Positions 1 through 7,101 of a stretch of DNA of 64,000 nt are shown here, in pieces. Source of the stretch: Streptomyces sp. 135. Lineage in GTDB: Bacteria > Actinomycetota > Actinomycetes > Streptomycetales > Streptomycetaceae. The notes below the pieces were generated by a model. It saw nothing but the letters and a program-made list of their open reading frames with translations, searched no databases and was not told the DNA's origin. The translations under genes were made by a program, and so were the position numbers. Numbering within the stretch: position 1 is the stretch's first letter; each line of letters begins with the position of its first letter. Location: positions 5,208,001 to 5,272,000 of the forward strand of contig NZ_CP075691.1 of NCBI RefSeq assembly GCF_020026305.1, read 5' to 3'.

Positions 1-2
1 AG

Positions 3-200
3 GCCGACCGGCTCGCCCAGGCGCTCGGCGCACTGGCCGCCGCGGACGGTTCGGCGACGCGCGCAGGACCGGACGGGGCCTCCGGCGCGGCCCCCGGTGA
101 ACTCCCCGGCGAGGCCGCCGCGCTGGCCGCTTTCCGGGCCGCCAGGGCGGCCTCCGCGCAAGCAGCCCCGCTCGGGCGCGTACGCGACGCCCGCCCATGA
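3..200 (+). CDS. 3' fragment of an Ala-rich protein, possibly part of the next gene
   Basis: An open frame runs in from the left edge and stops at a TGA at 198-200. The translated end is Ala/Gly/Pro-rich and contains GELPGEAAALAAFRAARAA. The same frame resumes straight after the stop and leads without another stop into the membrane segment of the 273-992 gene. In Streptomyces proteins of this type, as I recall them, such an LPGE...AAFRAAR segment precedes the membrane helix in one polypeptide. I therefore suspect this is the N-terminal part of that gene, cut off by a nonsense or frameshift change. It could also simply be the tail of an unrelated upstream gene. Confidence 0.45.
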   Translation, partial: ADRLAQALGALAAADGSATRAGPDGASGAAPGELPGEAAALAAFRAARAASAQAAPLGRVRDARP

Positions 201-272
201 GGCCGCCGCCGCCGAGACCGTACGCAGGAGCAGGACCGCTTACTACCGCAACCGAGCCGCTGGGGCCGCCCG

Positions 273-992
273 GTGCGCTTCGGGCTCGCCGCGGCGCTCG
301 CGGGCTGCATGGCTTACGGCGTCGCCGTGGCCGCGGGGCGGGCGTGCTGCCCTCGCCGTTCAGCTAAGACGACGAGCTTACCGGCCGCGTCCGCGTCGCC
401 CGTCGACACTCCGGAGGTGCCGCGGGCGTCCCCCTCGCACGAGGCGGACGACAGGGGCGACGCGGGTGAGAGCCCCGAGACCTCCGGGGGCCCCGAGGGC
501 TCGCCGCCGGACGGGAGCACGGAGCCCGGCGCCGAGCCCACGCGTGAGCCCGAGACCCGTACGCCCCCCGAGGCGGAGGCCGACGGCGACCACCCCGACG
601 ACGCGACGCGGCGGCCCGCCGACGAGGGCACACCGCCCCGCGACGGCGCCAAGGACTGGCGCCGCAAGGTGGTCGCCGCCTGCCGCGACTACCGCAGCGG
701 TGAACTCCGGGGCGAGCAGCGCCGCCGCCTCGAAGAGGTCGCCAAGGGGGCCGGGCGCGTGGAGGAGTTCTGCGGCCGGGTCCTCGGCGGCCACGGCGGC
801 GGCCAGGGCAACGACGGCGGCCAGGGCGGCGGCAAGGGCGGCAACGGCGGCGGGGACGACGGCGGCGACGGTGACGACGGCGGGGAGGGCGGCGGCTCGG
901 GCGGTGACACGGGCGGCGCCCCCGTCCCGCCGCCGGCCCTGCCCGAGCCGATGCCCACCGGTTCGTACAGCGCGCTGCCGCACCTGCCGTAA
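273..992 (+). CDS. Gly/Asp-rich membrane-anchored or exported protein of unknown function
   Basis: The protein has about 239 residues from a GTG. It opens with a single hydrophobic segment (FGLAAALAGCMAYGVAVAAG). A long acidic Pro/Glu/Asp linker follows, then a conserved-looking helical patch (CRDYRSGELRGEQRRRLEEV...EEFCGRVL), a Gly/Asp/Asn repeat region and a Pro-rich tail ending SYSALPHLP. The helix plus exposed low-complexity tail suggests an extracytoplasmic protein with one anchor. No enzymatic domain is visible. No convincing ribosome site precedes the GTG, and the frame extends upstream to the TGA at 198-200. Just after the helix the residues RACCPRRSA look out of frame, while another frame reads GVLPSPFS there. 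The gene may be a pseudogene or contain compensating indels. A strong terminator follows. Confidence 0.55.
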   Translation: MRFGLAAALAGCMAYGVAVAAGRACCPRRSAKTTSLPAASASPVDTPEVPRASPSHEADDRGDAGESPETSGGPEGSPPDGSTEPGAEPTREPETRTPPEAEADGDHPDDATRRPADEGTPPRDGAKDWRRKVVAACRDYRSGELRGEQRRRLEEVAKGAGRVEEFCGRVLGGHGGGQGNDGGQGGGKGGNGGGDDGGDGDDGGEGGGSGGDTGGAPVPPPALPEPMPTGSYSALPHLP

Positions 993-1133
993 CCCCCGTC
1001 GCAGCCGTGCCGAAAAGATTTCGCCGCAGGGTGTGACGTTTTTTGAGGGCGTGACGCAGTAAGAAGTGAGCCGACTGGTCATCGGCCCGCGCACGAGCCG
1101 GGGGTTCCCCCCGTACCTTCGGCTCCGTGCCAC

Positions 1134-1174
1134 CGGCGTGGGCGGGATACGTTCCCCCGATCCCGCCCACGCCG
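1134..1174. terminator. Strong hairpin terminator between convergent genes
   Basis: A 15-bp perfect stem (CGGCGTGGGCGGGAT at 1134-1148 with its complement at 1160-1174) is separated by an 11-nt loop and followed by CTTTTCC on the plus strand. It lies between the plus-strand Gly-rich protein gene and the minus-strand L,D-transpeptidase, so it can end both transcripts. The T run favours plus-strand termination. Confidence 0.85.
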
Positions 1175-1207
1175 CTTTTCCTCCGACCGCTCGTGGATGT
1201 TCGTGGA

Positions 1208-2078
1208 TCACTTGTAGATGACGACCCGGTCGCCGGTGCGCACCTGCGCGAAGAGGTTCGCGATCTTCTGCTCGTCCCGGACGTTCACACAGCCGTGCGA
1301 GCCGCCCGCGTAACCCCTGACCGCGAAGTCCGCGGAGTAGTGCACCGCCTGGCCGCCGCTGAAGAACATCGCGTACGGCATCGACGTGTGGTACAGCGTC
1401 GAGACGTGGTGGCGGGCCTTCCAGTAGACGGTGAACGTGCCCTCCCGCGTCGGCGTGTACTGCGAGCCGAACCGCACGTCCATCGTCGACACCGCCCTGC
1501 CGTCGATCATCCACGTCAGCGTCCGGCTGCTCTTCGCGAGGCACAGGACCCGGCCCGTCAGGCACCGCTTGTCCGGCGCGGCCGGCGGCATCCCGCCGGC
1601 CGGGTACAGCTCGTACCGCGTCGGCTCGCGCGTCATGGCCAGCAGCCGCTGCCAGGTGACGGCGTCCGTCGCTCCGGTGGCCGGCAGGCCCCGCCTGGCC
1701 TGGAAGCCCTTGACCGCGTTGACCGTCAACGGGCCGTACAGCCCCGAGGGGTTCGCCGACAGCCAGCCGATCTGCCGCAGCCTCGCCTGGAGCGTCCGCA
1801 CCTGGTCGCTGCGGTCACCCTGCCGCATCAAGACCTTCGGGGCGGGGGTGCCGCGGGGCGCCGGTGCGGGCGGGTGAGCCTGCGCCGTCGGGGGAGTCCG
1901 CGCCGCCGGGGTGCCCGGCGGCGACGCGGACCTCCCGGCGGGCGCCCGGCGCCGGGGCGGCGCTCCTCTGCTCCTGCTCGCCCGGCCCCGCCCCGTCGGT
2001 GGTGACCGCCACCGACTTGCACCCCGCGACCAGCGCAAGCACCGTCACGGCCCCCACCGACATCACGCCCTTGCCCAT
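1208..2078 (-). CDS. L,D-transpeptidase lipoprotein, apparent frameshift between signal peptide and catalytic part
   Basis: This is a cell-wall cross-linking enzyme that makes 3-3 bonds between peptidoglycan stem peptides outside the membrane. The intact C-terminal part carries a peptidoglycan-binding domain (VRTLQARLRQIGWL...VKGFQARRGLPATG). It is followed by a YkuD domain with the HYSADFAVRGYAGGSHGC active site, where SHGCVNV holds the catalytic Cys. The best start is an ATG at 2078 with GGAGAGG upstream. It gives a lipoprotein signal (MGKGVMSVGAVTVLALVAGC, lipobox LVAGC), but in a different frame from the catalytic part. Both frames are open between 1815 and 2038, so a one-base-type change must lie in that G/C-rich linker. 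Without it the domain would lack an export signal. A sequencing indel, a mutation or, less likely, programmed shifting could explain it. Confidence 0.8.
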
Positions 2079-2170
2079 CACACCTCTCCGAGCCTGTGGA
2101 CAACACTTTTGGAAGTGTTTCCCGGTTTGCCGCGAGTGACGCCTCTTGGCGGCGGGCGCAAGCTGGAGGG

Positions 2171-3751
2171 ATGACACACGAGTCGGAGTCCGGACTGCCC
2201 ATCGAACCCGTGTACGGCCCCGAGTCCCTGGCGGACTGGGACCCGGAAGTGAAGCTCGGCGCCCCCGGCGCGTACCCCTTCACCCGCGGCGTCTACCCCA
2301 CCATGTACACGGGCCGACCCTGGACGATGCGCCAGTACGCGGGCTTCGGCACGGCCGTCGAGTCCAACGCCCGCTACCGCCGGCTGATCGAACACGGCAC
2401 GACCGGCCTGTCCGTCGCCTTCGACCTGCCGACCCAGATGGGCCACGACTCCGACGCGCCCCTCGCGCACGGCGAGGTCGGCAAGGTCGGCGTAGCCATC
2501 GACTCAATGGAGGACATGCGGGTCCTCTTCGACGGCATCCCGCTGGACAAGGTCTCGACGTCGATGACGATCAACGCGCCCGCCGCGCCGCTGCTGCTCA
2601 TGTACCAGCTGGTCGCGGAGGAACAGGGAGTCGACGGGGACCGGCTCACCGGCACGATCCAGAACGACGTCCTGAAGGAGTACATCGCGCGGGGAACGTA
2701 CATCTTCCCGCCCCAGCCCTCCCTGCGCCTGACCGCGGACATCTTCCAGTACTGCAAGACGGAGATCCCGAGGTGGAACACCATCTCGATCTCCGGCTAC
2801 CACATGGCGGAGGCGGGGGCCTCACCCGCGCAGGAGATCGCCTTCACCCTCGCCGACGGCATCGAGTACGTCCGCACGGCGATCGCGGCGGGCATGGACG
2901 TGGACGACTTCGCGCCGCGCCTGTCCTTCTTCTTCGTGGCGCGTACGACGGTCCTGGAGGAGGTCGCCAAGTTCCGTGCCGCACGGCGCATCTGGGCCCG
3001 CGTCATGCGGGAGGAGTTCGGCGCGCGGAACCCCAAGTCCCTGATGCTCCGTTTCCACACGCAGACGGCGGGCGTCCAGCTCACCGCGCAGCAGCCCGAG
3101 GTGAACCTCGTCAGGGTCGCCGTGCAGGGCCTGGGCGCGGTCCTCGGCGGCACGCAGTCGCTGCACACCAATTCCTTCGACGAGGCGATCGCGCTCCCCA
3201 CCGACAAGTCGGCCCGCCTGGCCCTGCGCACGCAGCAGGTCCTCGCGTACGAGACGGACGTGATGGCGACGGTCGATCCCTTCGCCGGGTCCTACGTCGT
3301 GGAGAGCATGACGGACGACGTGGAGGCGGCGGCCCTGCGGCTCATGGAGCGCGTGGCGGACCTGGGCGGCGCGGTGCACGCCATCGAACGGGGCTTCCAG
3401 AAGAACGAGATCGAGCGCAACGCCTACCGCATCGCGCGCGAGACGGAGAGCGGCGAGCGCGTGGTCGTCGGCGTCAACCGCTTCCGGATCGACGAGGAGG
3501 AACCCTACGAGCCGCTGCGCGTCGACCCGGCCATCGAGGCCCAGCAGACCGCGCGCCTCGCCCGACTTCGCGCGACCCGCGACCGGAGCGCGGTGGACAC
3601 CGCCCTCACCGCCCTGAAGGAGGCCGCCACGGGGGAGAGCAACGTCCTCCACCCCATGAAGGACGCCCTGCGCGCCCGCGCCACGGTCGGCGAGGTGTGC
3701 GGGGCGCTGCGGGAGGTGTGGGGGGCGTACGTTCCGGTGGACGCGTTCTGA
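2171..3751 (+). CDS. Acyl-CoA mutase large subunit (methylmalonyl-/isobutyryl-CoA mutase family) without B12 domain
   Basis: This cytosolic enzyme belongs to the adenosylcobalamin-dependent family that rearranges the carbon skeleton of acyl-CoA esters. The 526 residues cover the substrate-binding TIM barrel, with family motifs YPTMYTGRPWTMRQYAGF, GLSVAFDLPTQMGHDSD, GTIQNDVLKEY and NTISISGYHMAEAG, and a C-terminal helical part. Full-length methylmalonyl-CoA mutase is about 700 residues. The missing piece is the C-terminal cobalamin-binding domain with the DxHxxG motif, so a separate small subunit (IcmB/MutB type) is needed, and none is encoded in this window. An Arg at the PQPSLRL position, as in methylmalonyl-CoA mutase, suggests a carboxylated substrate, but specificity is uncertain. 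The ATG at 2171 follows GGAGGG. Confidence 0.9.
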   Translation: MTHESESGLPIEPVYGPESLADWDPEVKLGAPGAYPFTRGVYPTMYTGRPWTMRQYAGFGTAVESNARYRRLIEHGTTGLSVAFDLPTQMGHDSDAPLAHGEVGKVGVAIDSMEDMRVLFDGIPLDKVSTSMTINAPAAPLLLMYQLVAEEQGVDGDRLTGTIQNDVLKEYIARGTYIFPPQPSLRLTADIFQYCKTEIPRWNTISISGYHMAEAGASPAQEIAFTLADGIEYVRTAIAAGMDVDDFAPRLSFFFVARTTVLEEVAKFRAARRIWARVMREEFGARNPKSLMLRFHTQTAGVQLTAQQPEVNLVRVAVQGLGAVLGGTQSLHTNSFDEAIALPTDKSARLALRTQQVLAYETDVMATVDPFAGSYVVESMTDDVEAAALRLMERVADLGGAVHAIERGFQKNEIERNAYRIARETESGERVVVGVNRFRIDEEEPYEPLRVDPAIEAQQTARLARLRATRDRSAVDTALTALKEAATGESNVLHPMKDALRARATVGEVCGALREVWGAYVPVDAF

Positions 3752-3807
3752 GGCGTTCTCCGGAACCCCCCTCCCCCGTGCCGTACGCCTGTGCGAGACT
3801 CCCGCCC

Positions 3808-4467
3808 ATGCTGGGTGTCACCGATCTTCCGACCTATCTCGCGGGCCTCGTCCTCATCATTCTGCTGCCGGGGCCGAACTCGCTGTACGTACTCTCCGTG
3901 GCCGCGCGTCGGGGCGTGCGCGCCGGTTATACGGCCGCCGCCGGCGTCTGGGTCGGCGACGCCGTGCTGATGACGCTGTCGGCGGCCGGGGTCGCCTCGC
4001 TGCTGCAGGCCAACGCCGTGCTCTTCGGGATCGTGAAGTACGCCGGTGCCGGGTATCTGAGCTGGCTCGCGTTCGGGATGCTGCGGGCCGCCGTCGCGAT
4101 GTGGCGGGCGCGGCACGAGCGGGCGGCGCAGGCCGGTCCGGAGGGCGGTGCGGGTGAGGGCGCGGGGGAGCAGCCGTTCCGCAGGGCGCTCGTGATCAGT
4201 CTGCTCAACCCGAAGGCGATTCTGTTCTTCATCGCCTTCTTCGTGCAGTTCGTGGATCCCGGGTACGCCTACCCGGCGCTCTCCTTCGTGGTGCTCGGCG
4301 CCTTCGCGCAGGCCGCGAGCTTCCTCTACCTCACGGCCCTGATCTTCAGCGGCACCAGGCTCGCGTCCGCCTTCCGCCGCCGCAAGCGGCTCTCGGCGGG
4401 GGCCACATCGGCGGCGGGCGCGCTGTTCCTCGGCTTCGCGGTCAAGCTGTCGCTCAGTAGCGTCTGA
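3808..4467 (+). CDS. LysE/RhtB-family amino-acid exporter, LeuE-like
   Basis: This is an inner-membrane efflux protein of 219 residues with about six helices. The family signature LIILLPGPNSLYVLS is near the N-terminus and SLLNPKAILFFIAFFVQF is in the middle, both typical of LysE/RhtB members and closest to LeuE-type leucine exporters. A charged Gly/Ala/Glu-rich loop separates the two halves. It starts 56 bp after the mutase gene in the same direction and could share its transcript, although the substrate link is unclear. No obvious ribosome site precedes the ATG. It meets the MarR gene tail-to-tail 33 bp downstream. Confidence 0.85.
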   Translation: MLGVTDLPTYLAGLVLIILLPGPNSLYVLSVAARRGVRAGYTAAAGVWVGDAVLMTLSAAGVASLLQANAVLFGIVKYAGAGYLSWLAFGMLRAAVAMWRARHERAAQAGPEGGAGEGAGEQPFRRALVISLLNPKAILFFIAFFVQFVDPGYAYPALSFVVLGAFAQAASFLYLTALIFSGTRLASAFRRRKRLSAGATSAAGALFLGFAVKLSLSSV

Positions 4468-4499
4468 GCAGCGTGTGAGGCCGCCGGGCGCGGGCGCGC

Positions 4500-4970
4500 T
4501 CAGTGGTGCCAGGCCGAGCCGCCCACGTTGTGGATCATCCGCTGGAGGACCTTGAGTGTGCGGACGTACTCCTCGTCGGTGACGCCCTCACGGATCTCCG
4601 CGAGGATGCTCCGCTGCCGCTCGGCCACGCGGTCCCGCAGCGCGCGGCCCTCGCCGGTGAGGGCGAGGCGGCCCGCGGCGTCCTCGGTGAGCAGGCCGCG
4701 GTCGTGCAGCGCGCCGATGCTGTGCCGCAGAGAGCTCTCGCCGGTTTCGAGGTAGCCCCGCAGGACCGCCACGACCTCGGCGCCGTCGCGGCCCTCCGGC
4801 GGCGCGTCCAGGAGCTGGTTGAGGATCCACCACTGGGGCTGGGTGAGGCCGAGTTCCGCGAGGGCGGTGCGGATGTGGGTGACCACGGCCGCCCCCGCGG
4901 CCGAACTCCAGTAGCCGATGGGCTGGTTGAGCAGGTCCTCGTCGCTGTGTGAGTACGTGAAGGTCGTCAT
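4500..4970 (-). CDS. MarR-family transcriptional regulator
   Basis: A 156-residue winged-helix regulator. The helix-turn-helix region lies around residues 40-95 (LTQPQWWILNQLLDAP...SSLRHSIGALHDRGLLTE), followed by a wing (GRLALTGEGRALRDRV) and a C-terminal dimerisation helix. It is directly downstream of, and co-directional with, the FAD monooxygenase (18-bp gap). A perfect inverted repeat sits 15-36 bp upstream of its ATG, inside the end of the monooxygenase gene. A TACCTT hexamer ends 7 nt before the ATG, which suggests a separate, leaderless, autoregulated transcript. MarR proteins usually sense phenolics or oxidants; the ligand here is unknown. Confidence 0.88.
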   Translation of the reverse strand: MTTFTYSHSDEDLLNQPIGYWSSAAGAAVVTHIRTALAELGLTQPQWWILNQLLDAPPEGRDGAEVVAVLRGYLETGESSLRHSIGALHDRGLLTEDAAGRLALTGEGRALRDRVAERQRSILAEIREGVTDEEYVRTLKVLQRMIHNVGGSAWHH

Positions 4971-4984
4971 GGCTGCGAAGGTAG

Positions 4985-5006
4985 GACCTCAAGGCCGCTT
5001 GAGGTC
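4985..5006. promoter_or_regulatory. Perfect palindrome in the MarR promoter, SoxR-box-like core
   Basis: GACCTCAAG and CTTGAGGTC (9-bp perfect arms) flank a GCCG spacer. The inner 18 bp fit CCTCAAG-N4-CTTGAGG, the layout of the known SoxR operator, but with GCCG instead of TTAA at the centre. It lies just upstream of the MarR gene's TACCTT -10 element and overlaps the last codons of the monooxygenase. Either the local MarR protein or a SoxR-type MerR regulator could bind here. Confidence 0.7.
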
Positions 5007-6428
5007 AAGCGAGGCGAGGTACTCCGCCGGGCCCCGCGCGTCCTCGCCCGCCCAGCCCACGTACCCGTCCGGCCGGACGAGGAAGAGGCCCTTGCCGTAC
5101 GGCTCGTACGGCGGGATCCGGTGGACGTGGAGCAACGCGCCGTCCGGCGGCGGCAGTTCCGCGTCCGTGCCCACCGCGAGCAGCGTGAAGTGCGGGCCCC
5201 GGAACGCGTCGAACAGGGTCCCGGCGCCGCACGGCCCGTCCGGCGCCCGGTCGCCCGCCCGCAGCGCGTCCCGCGCGAGGCGCTCGCGGGTCTCCGCCGC
5301 CAGGGACGCGTCGCGGTAGCCGATGCCGAGCTGCTGGGTGGCCGCCCCGCGCCGGGCCTCGCCGCGGTGGATGCGGGTGGACAGGCCGAGCATCCGCGCG
5401 GCGTTGGGCAGCCGCTCCTCCTCGTACGTGTCCAGGAGGGTGTCGGGCGCCCCGTGCCGCAGCACCGCGCCCAGCTTCCACCCCAGGTTGTAGGCGTCCT
5501 GGACACTGGTGTTCAGGCCCTGGCCGCCCGCGGGCGAGTGGACGTGCGCCGCGTCGCCCGCCAGGAAGACGCGCCCCTCGCGGAAGCGGTCCGCCAGCGC
5601 CGCGCGCGGCCGGAAGTCGGAGGACCAGCGGACCTCGGTCACGTCGTCGGCACCCAGATGCGTACGGGCGGCGACGAGGCCGCGTACGCCATCGAGGGAG
5701 AGGTCGGGCGTGGCTCCGGCCGGGAGCTGGGCGGTCAGCTGGAAGTCTTGGGTGCCGGGCAGCGGGCAGAGCGCCGCGTACAGGCCGCTGTCGTCGGCGG
5801 CCGGGAACATGTGCCAGTGGTCGCGGTCAAGGTCGGGGACGCGGACATCGGCGACCAGCATCGGATGGGGGTCCACGCTCTCGCCCGCCATGGTGATGCC
5901 GAGGGCCCGGCGCAGGGTGGAGCGGCCGCCGTCGGCCGCCACCGCGTACGCCGCGCGGACCGTCCCGCCCGTCGACAGCTCGGCGGTGACACCGTCCGCG
6001 TCCTGCGTCAGGCCCGTCACCGCCGTGCCGAACGTGACGTCGCCGCCCAGTTCGCGCAGGCGTGCGAGGAGGATCTCCTGGGTGCGCCACTGGGGGATCA
6101 CCCACGGCGTGGTGTACGGGGCGGTCTCCGTGGGCTCCGGCGGGTCGAACAGCCGGTGCTCGCCCTGCCGTTCGCCGCCCCGCCACACCATTCCGACCGG
6201 CGCGGGGCCGCCCGCCGCGAGGACCGCGTCCACGACGCCGAGGTCGTCGAAGACCTCCATGGTGCGGGGCTGGAGTCCCTTGCCGCGCGAGCCGGGGAAA
6301 AGGGCGGCCGCCCGCTCGGCGACGAGGGCGCGGACGCCGCGGCGGGCCAGATCGCAGGCGAGCGCGAGCCCGCTCGGGCCCGCGCCCACGACGAGCACGC
6401 CGGTCTCCTTAACGCTGTTAAGTGCCAT
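4989..6428 (-). CDS. FAD-dependent aromatic-ring monooxygenase (PheA/TfdB class)
   Basis: A 479-residue class A flavoprotein monooxygenase that would hydroxylate an aromatic or polyketide-like substrate using NAD(P)H and O2. The N-terminal Rossmann motif is VLVVGAGPSGLALACDLARRG. The second FAD motif is FLAGDAAHVHSPAGGQGLN, followed by SVQDAYNLGWKLGAVL. A thioredoxin-like C-terminal region completes the length expected for this class (which includes rifampicin monooxygenase relatives). It is divergent from a TetR gene with two operators over its promoter (TTGACA, 18-nt spacer, CACCCT, then 6 nt to the ATG), so it is probably TetR-repressed and induced by a small molecule. The MarR gene follows in the same direction. 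Confidence 0.9.
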   Translation of the reverse strand: MALNSVKETGVLVVGAGPSGLALACDLARRGVRALVAERAAALFPGSRGKGLQPRTMEVFDDLGVVDAVLAAGGPAPVGMVWRGGERQGEHRLFDPPEPTETAPYTTPWVIPQWRTQEILLARLRELGGDVTFGTAVTGLTQDADGVTAELSTGGTVRAAYAVAADGGRSTLRRALGITMAGESVDPHPMLVADVRVPDLDRDHWHMFPAADDSGLYAALCPLPGTQDFQLTAQLPAGATPDLSLDGVRGLVAARTHLGADDVTEVRWSSDFRPRAALADRFREGRVFLAGDAAHVHSPAGGQGLNTSVQDAYNLGWKLGAVLRHGAPDTLLDTYEEERLPNAARMLGLSTRIHRGEARRGAATQQLGIGYRDASLAAETRERLARDALRAGDRAPDGPCGAGTLFDAFRGPHFTLLAVGTDAELPPPDGALLHVHRIPPYEPYGKGLFLVRPDGYVGWAGEDARGPAEYLASLDLKRP

Positions 6429-6457
6429 GGCCCGAGGGTGCGCTTAACGGTGTTAAA
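6408..6457. promoter_or_regulatory. Two tandem TetR-type operators in the divergent monooxygenase/TetR promoter
   Basis: Site 1 at 6408-6422 is CTTAACGCTGTTAAG, a perfect 6-bp inverted repeat with a 3-bp centre, lying in the first codons of the monooxygenase. Site 2 at 6443-6457 is CTTAACGGTGTTAAA, the same with one changed end base. The centres are 35 bp apart. Site 2 lies in the spacer of the monooxygenase promoter and overlaps the TetR gene's TAAATT hexamer (6454-6459), so it can repress both directions. Confidence 0.85.
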
Positions 6458-6465
6458 TTGTCAAG

Positions 6466-7101
6466 GTGGCTACGACGAAGCTGGACCGCGCCCGGGTGGC
6501 GCGCACCGCGCTCGACCTGCTGAACGAGACCGGTCTCGAAGGGCTGACCCTGCGCGCCATCGCCCGGCGTCTGGACGTGAAGGCACCCGCCTTGTACTGG
6601 CACTTCAAGGACAAGCAGGCGCTGCTCGACGAGATGGCGACGGAGATGATGCGGCGCATGGGCGAGGAGTTCCTGGCCGCGCCGGCCGCCGACTGGCGCG
6701 AGGCGCTCACGGACGCCATGCGCACGATGCGCGGCCATCTGCTGCGCTACCGCGACGGCGCCAAGGTGTTCAGCGGCACCCACTACACGGACCTGTCGTA
6801 CGCGGCCCCCCTGGAAGCCTTCCTGCGGACGCTCGTCGCGGCGGGATTCACGCCGGGCGCGGCCGCGCGCGCCTGGTTCACGGTGTACGGCTACACGATC
6901 GGATACGTCATCGAGGAACAGGCCACGGGCCCCGACGAGGGCGGCCACGACCTCGCGGCGCGCGCCGAGCGCCTCGCGGCGTATCCGCTGGCCGCGGCGG
7001 CGGGCGAGGAGATGTTCCGCGGCCACGACCGCGGCTTCGAGGCGGGGCTCGCCGCGGTCGTGGCGGGGGTCGGGGCGACGCTGCTCACCTCCGGGGAGTG
7101 A
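6466..7101 (+). CDS. TetR/AcrR-family repressor
   Basis: A 211-residue repressor with an N-terminal helix-turn-helix (ARTALDLLNETGLEGLTLRAIARRLDVKAPALYWHFKDK), closest to the TetR(A-H)-like subgroup with a TetR_C-type ligand domain. The GTG at 6466 lies 6 nt after a TAAATT -10-like hexamer, so the mRNA may be leaderless. It is divergent from the FAD monooxygenase and shares a 37-bp gap with it holding one of the two operators. It should repress itself and the monooxygenase until an aromatic ligand binds. Its 3' end overlaps the convergent acyltransferase gene by 17 bp. Confidence 0.9.
   Translation: MATTKLDRARVARTALDLLNETGLEGLTLRAIARRLDVKAPALYWHFKDKQALLDEMATEMMRRMGEEFLAAPAADWREALTDAMRTMRGHLLRYRDGAKVFSGTHYTDLSYAAPLEAFLRTLVAAGFTPGAAARAWFTVYGYTIGYVIEEQATGPDEGGHDLAARAERLAAYPLAAAAGEEMFRGHDRGFEAGLAAVVAGVGATLLTSGE

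Noticed and set aside
1815..2038. Programmed frameshifting in the L,D-transpeptidase
   Set aside because: I see no slippery heptamer with a downstream stem of a known kind. Similar frame changes in two other genes make sequencing indels or simple mutation more likely.
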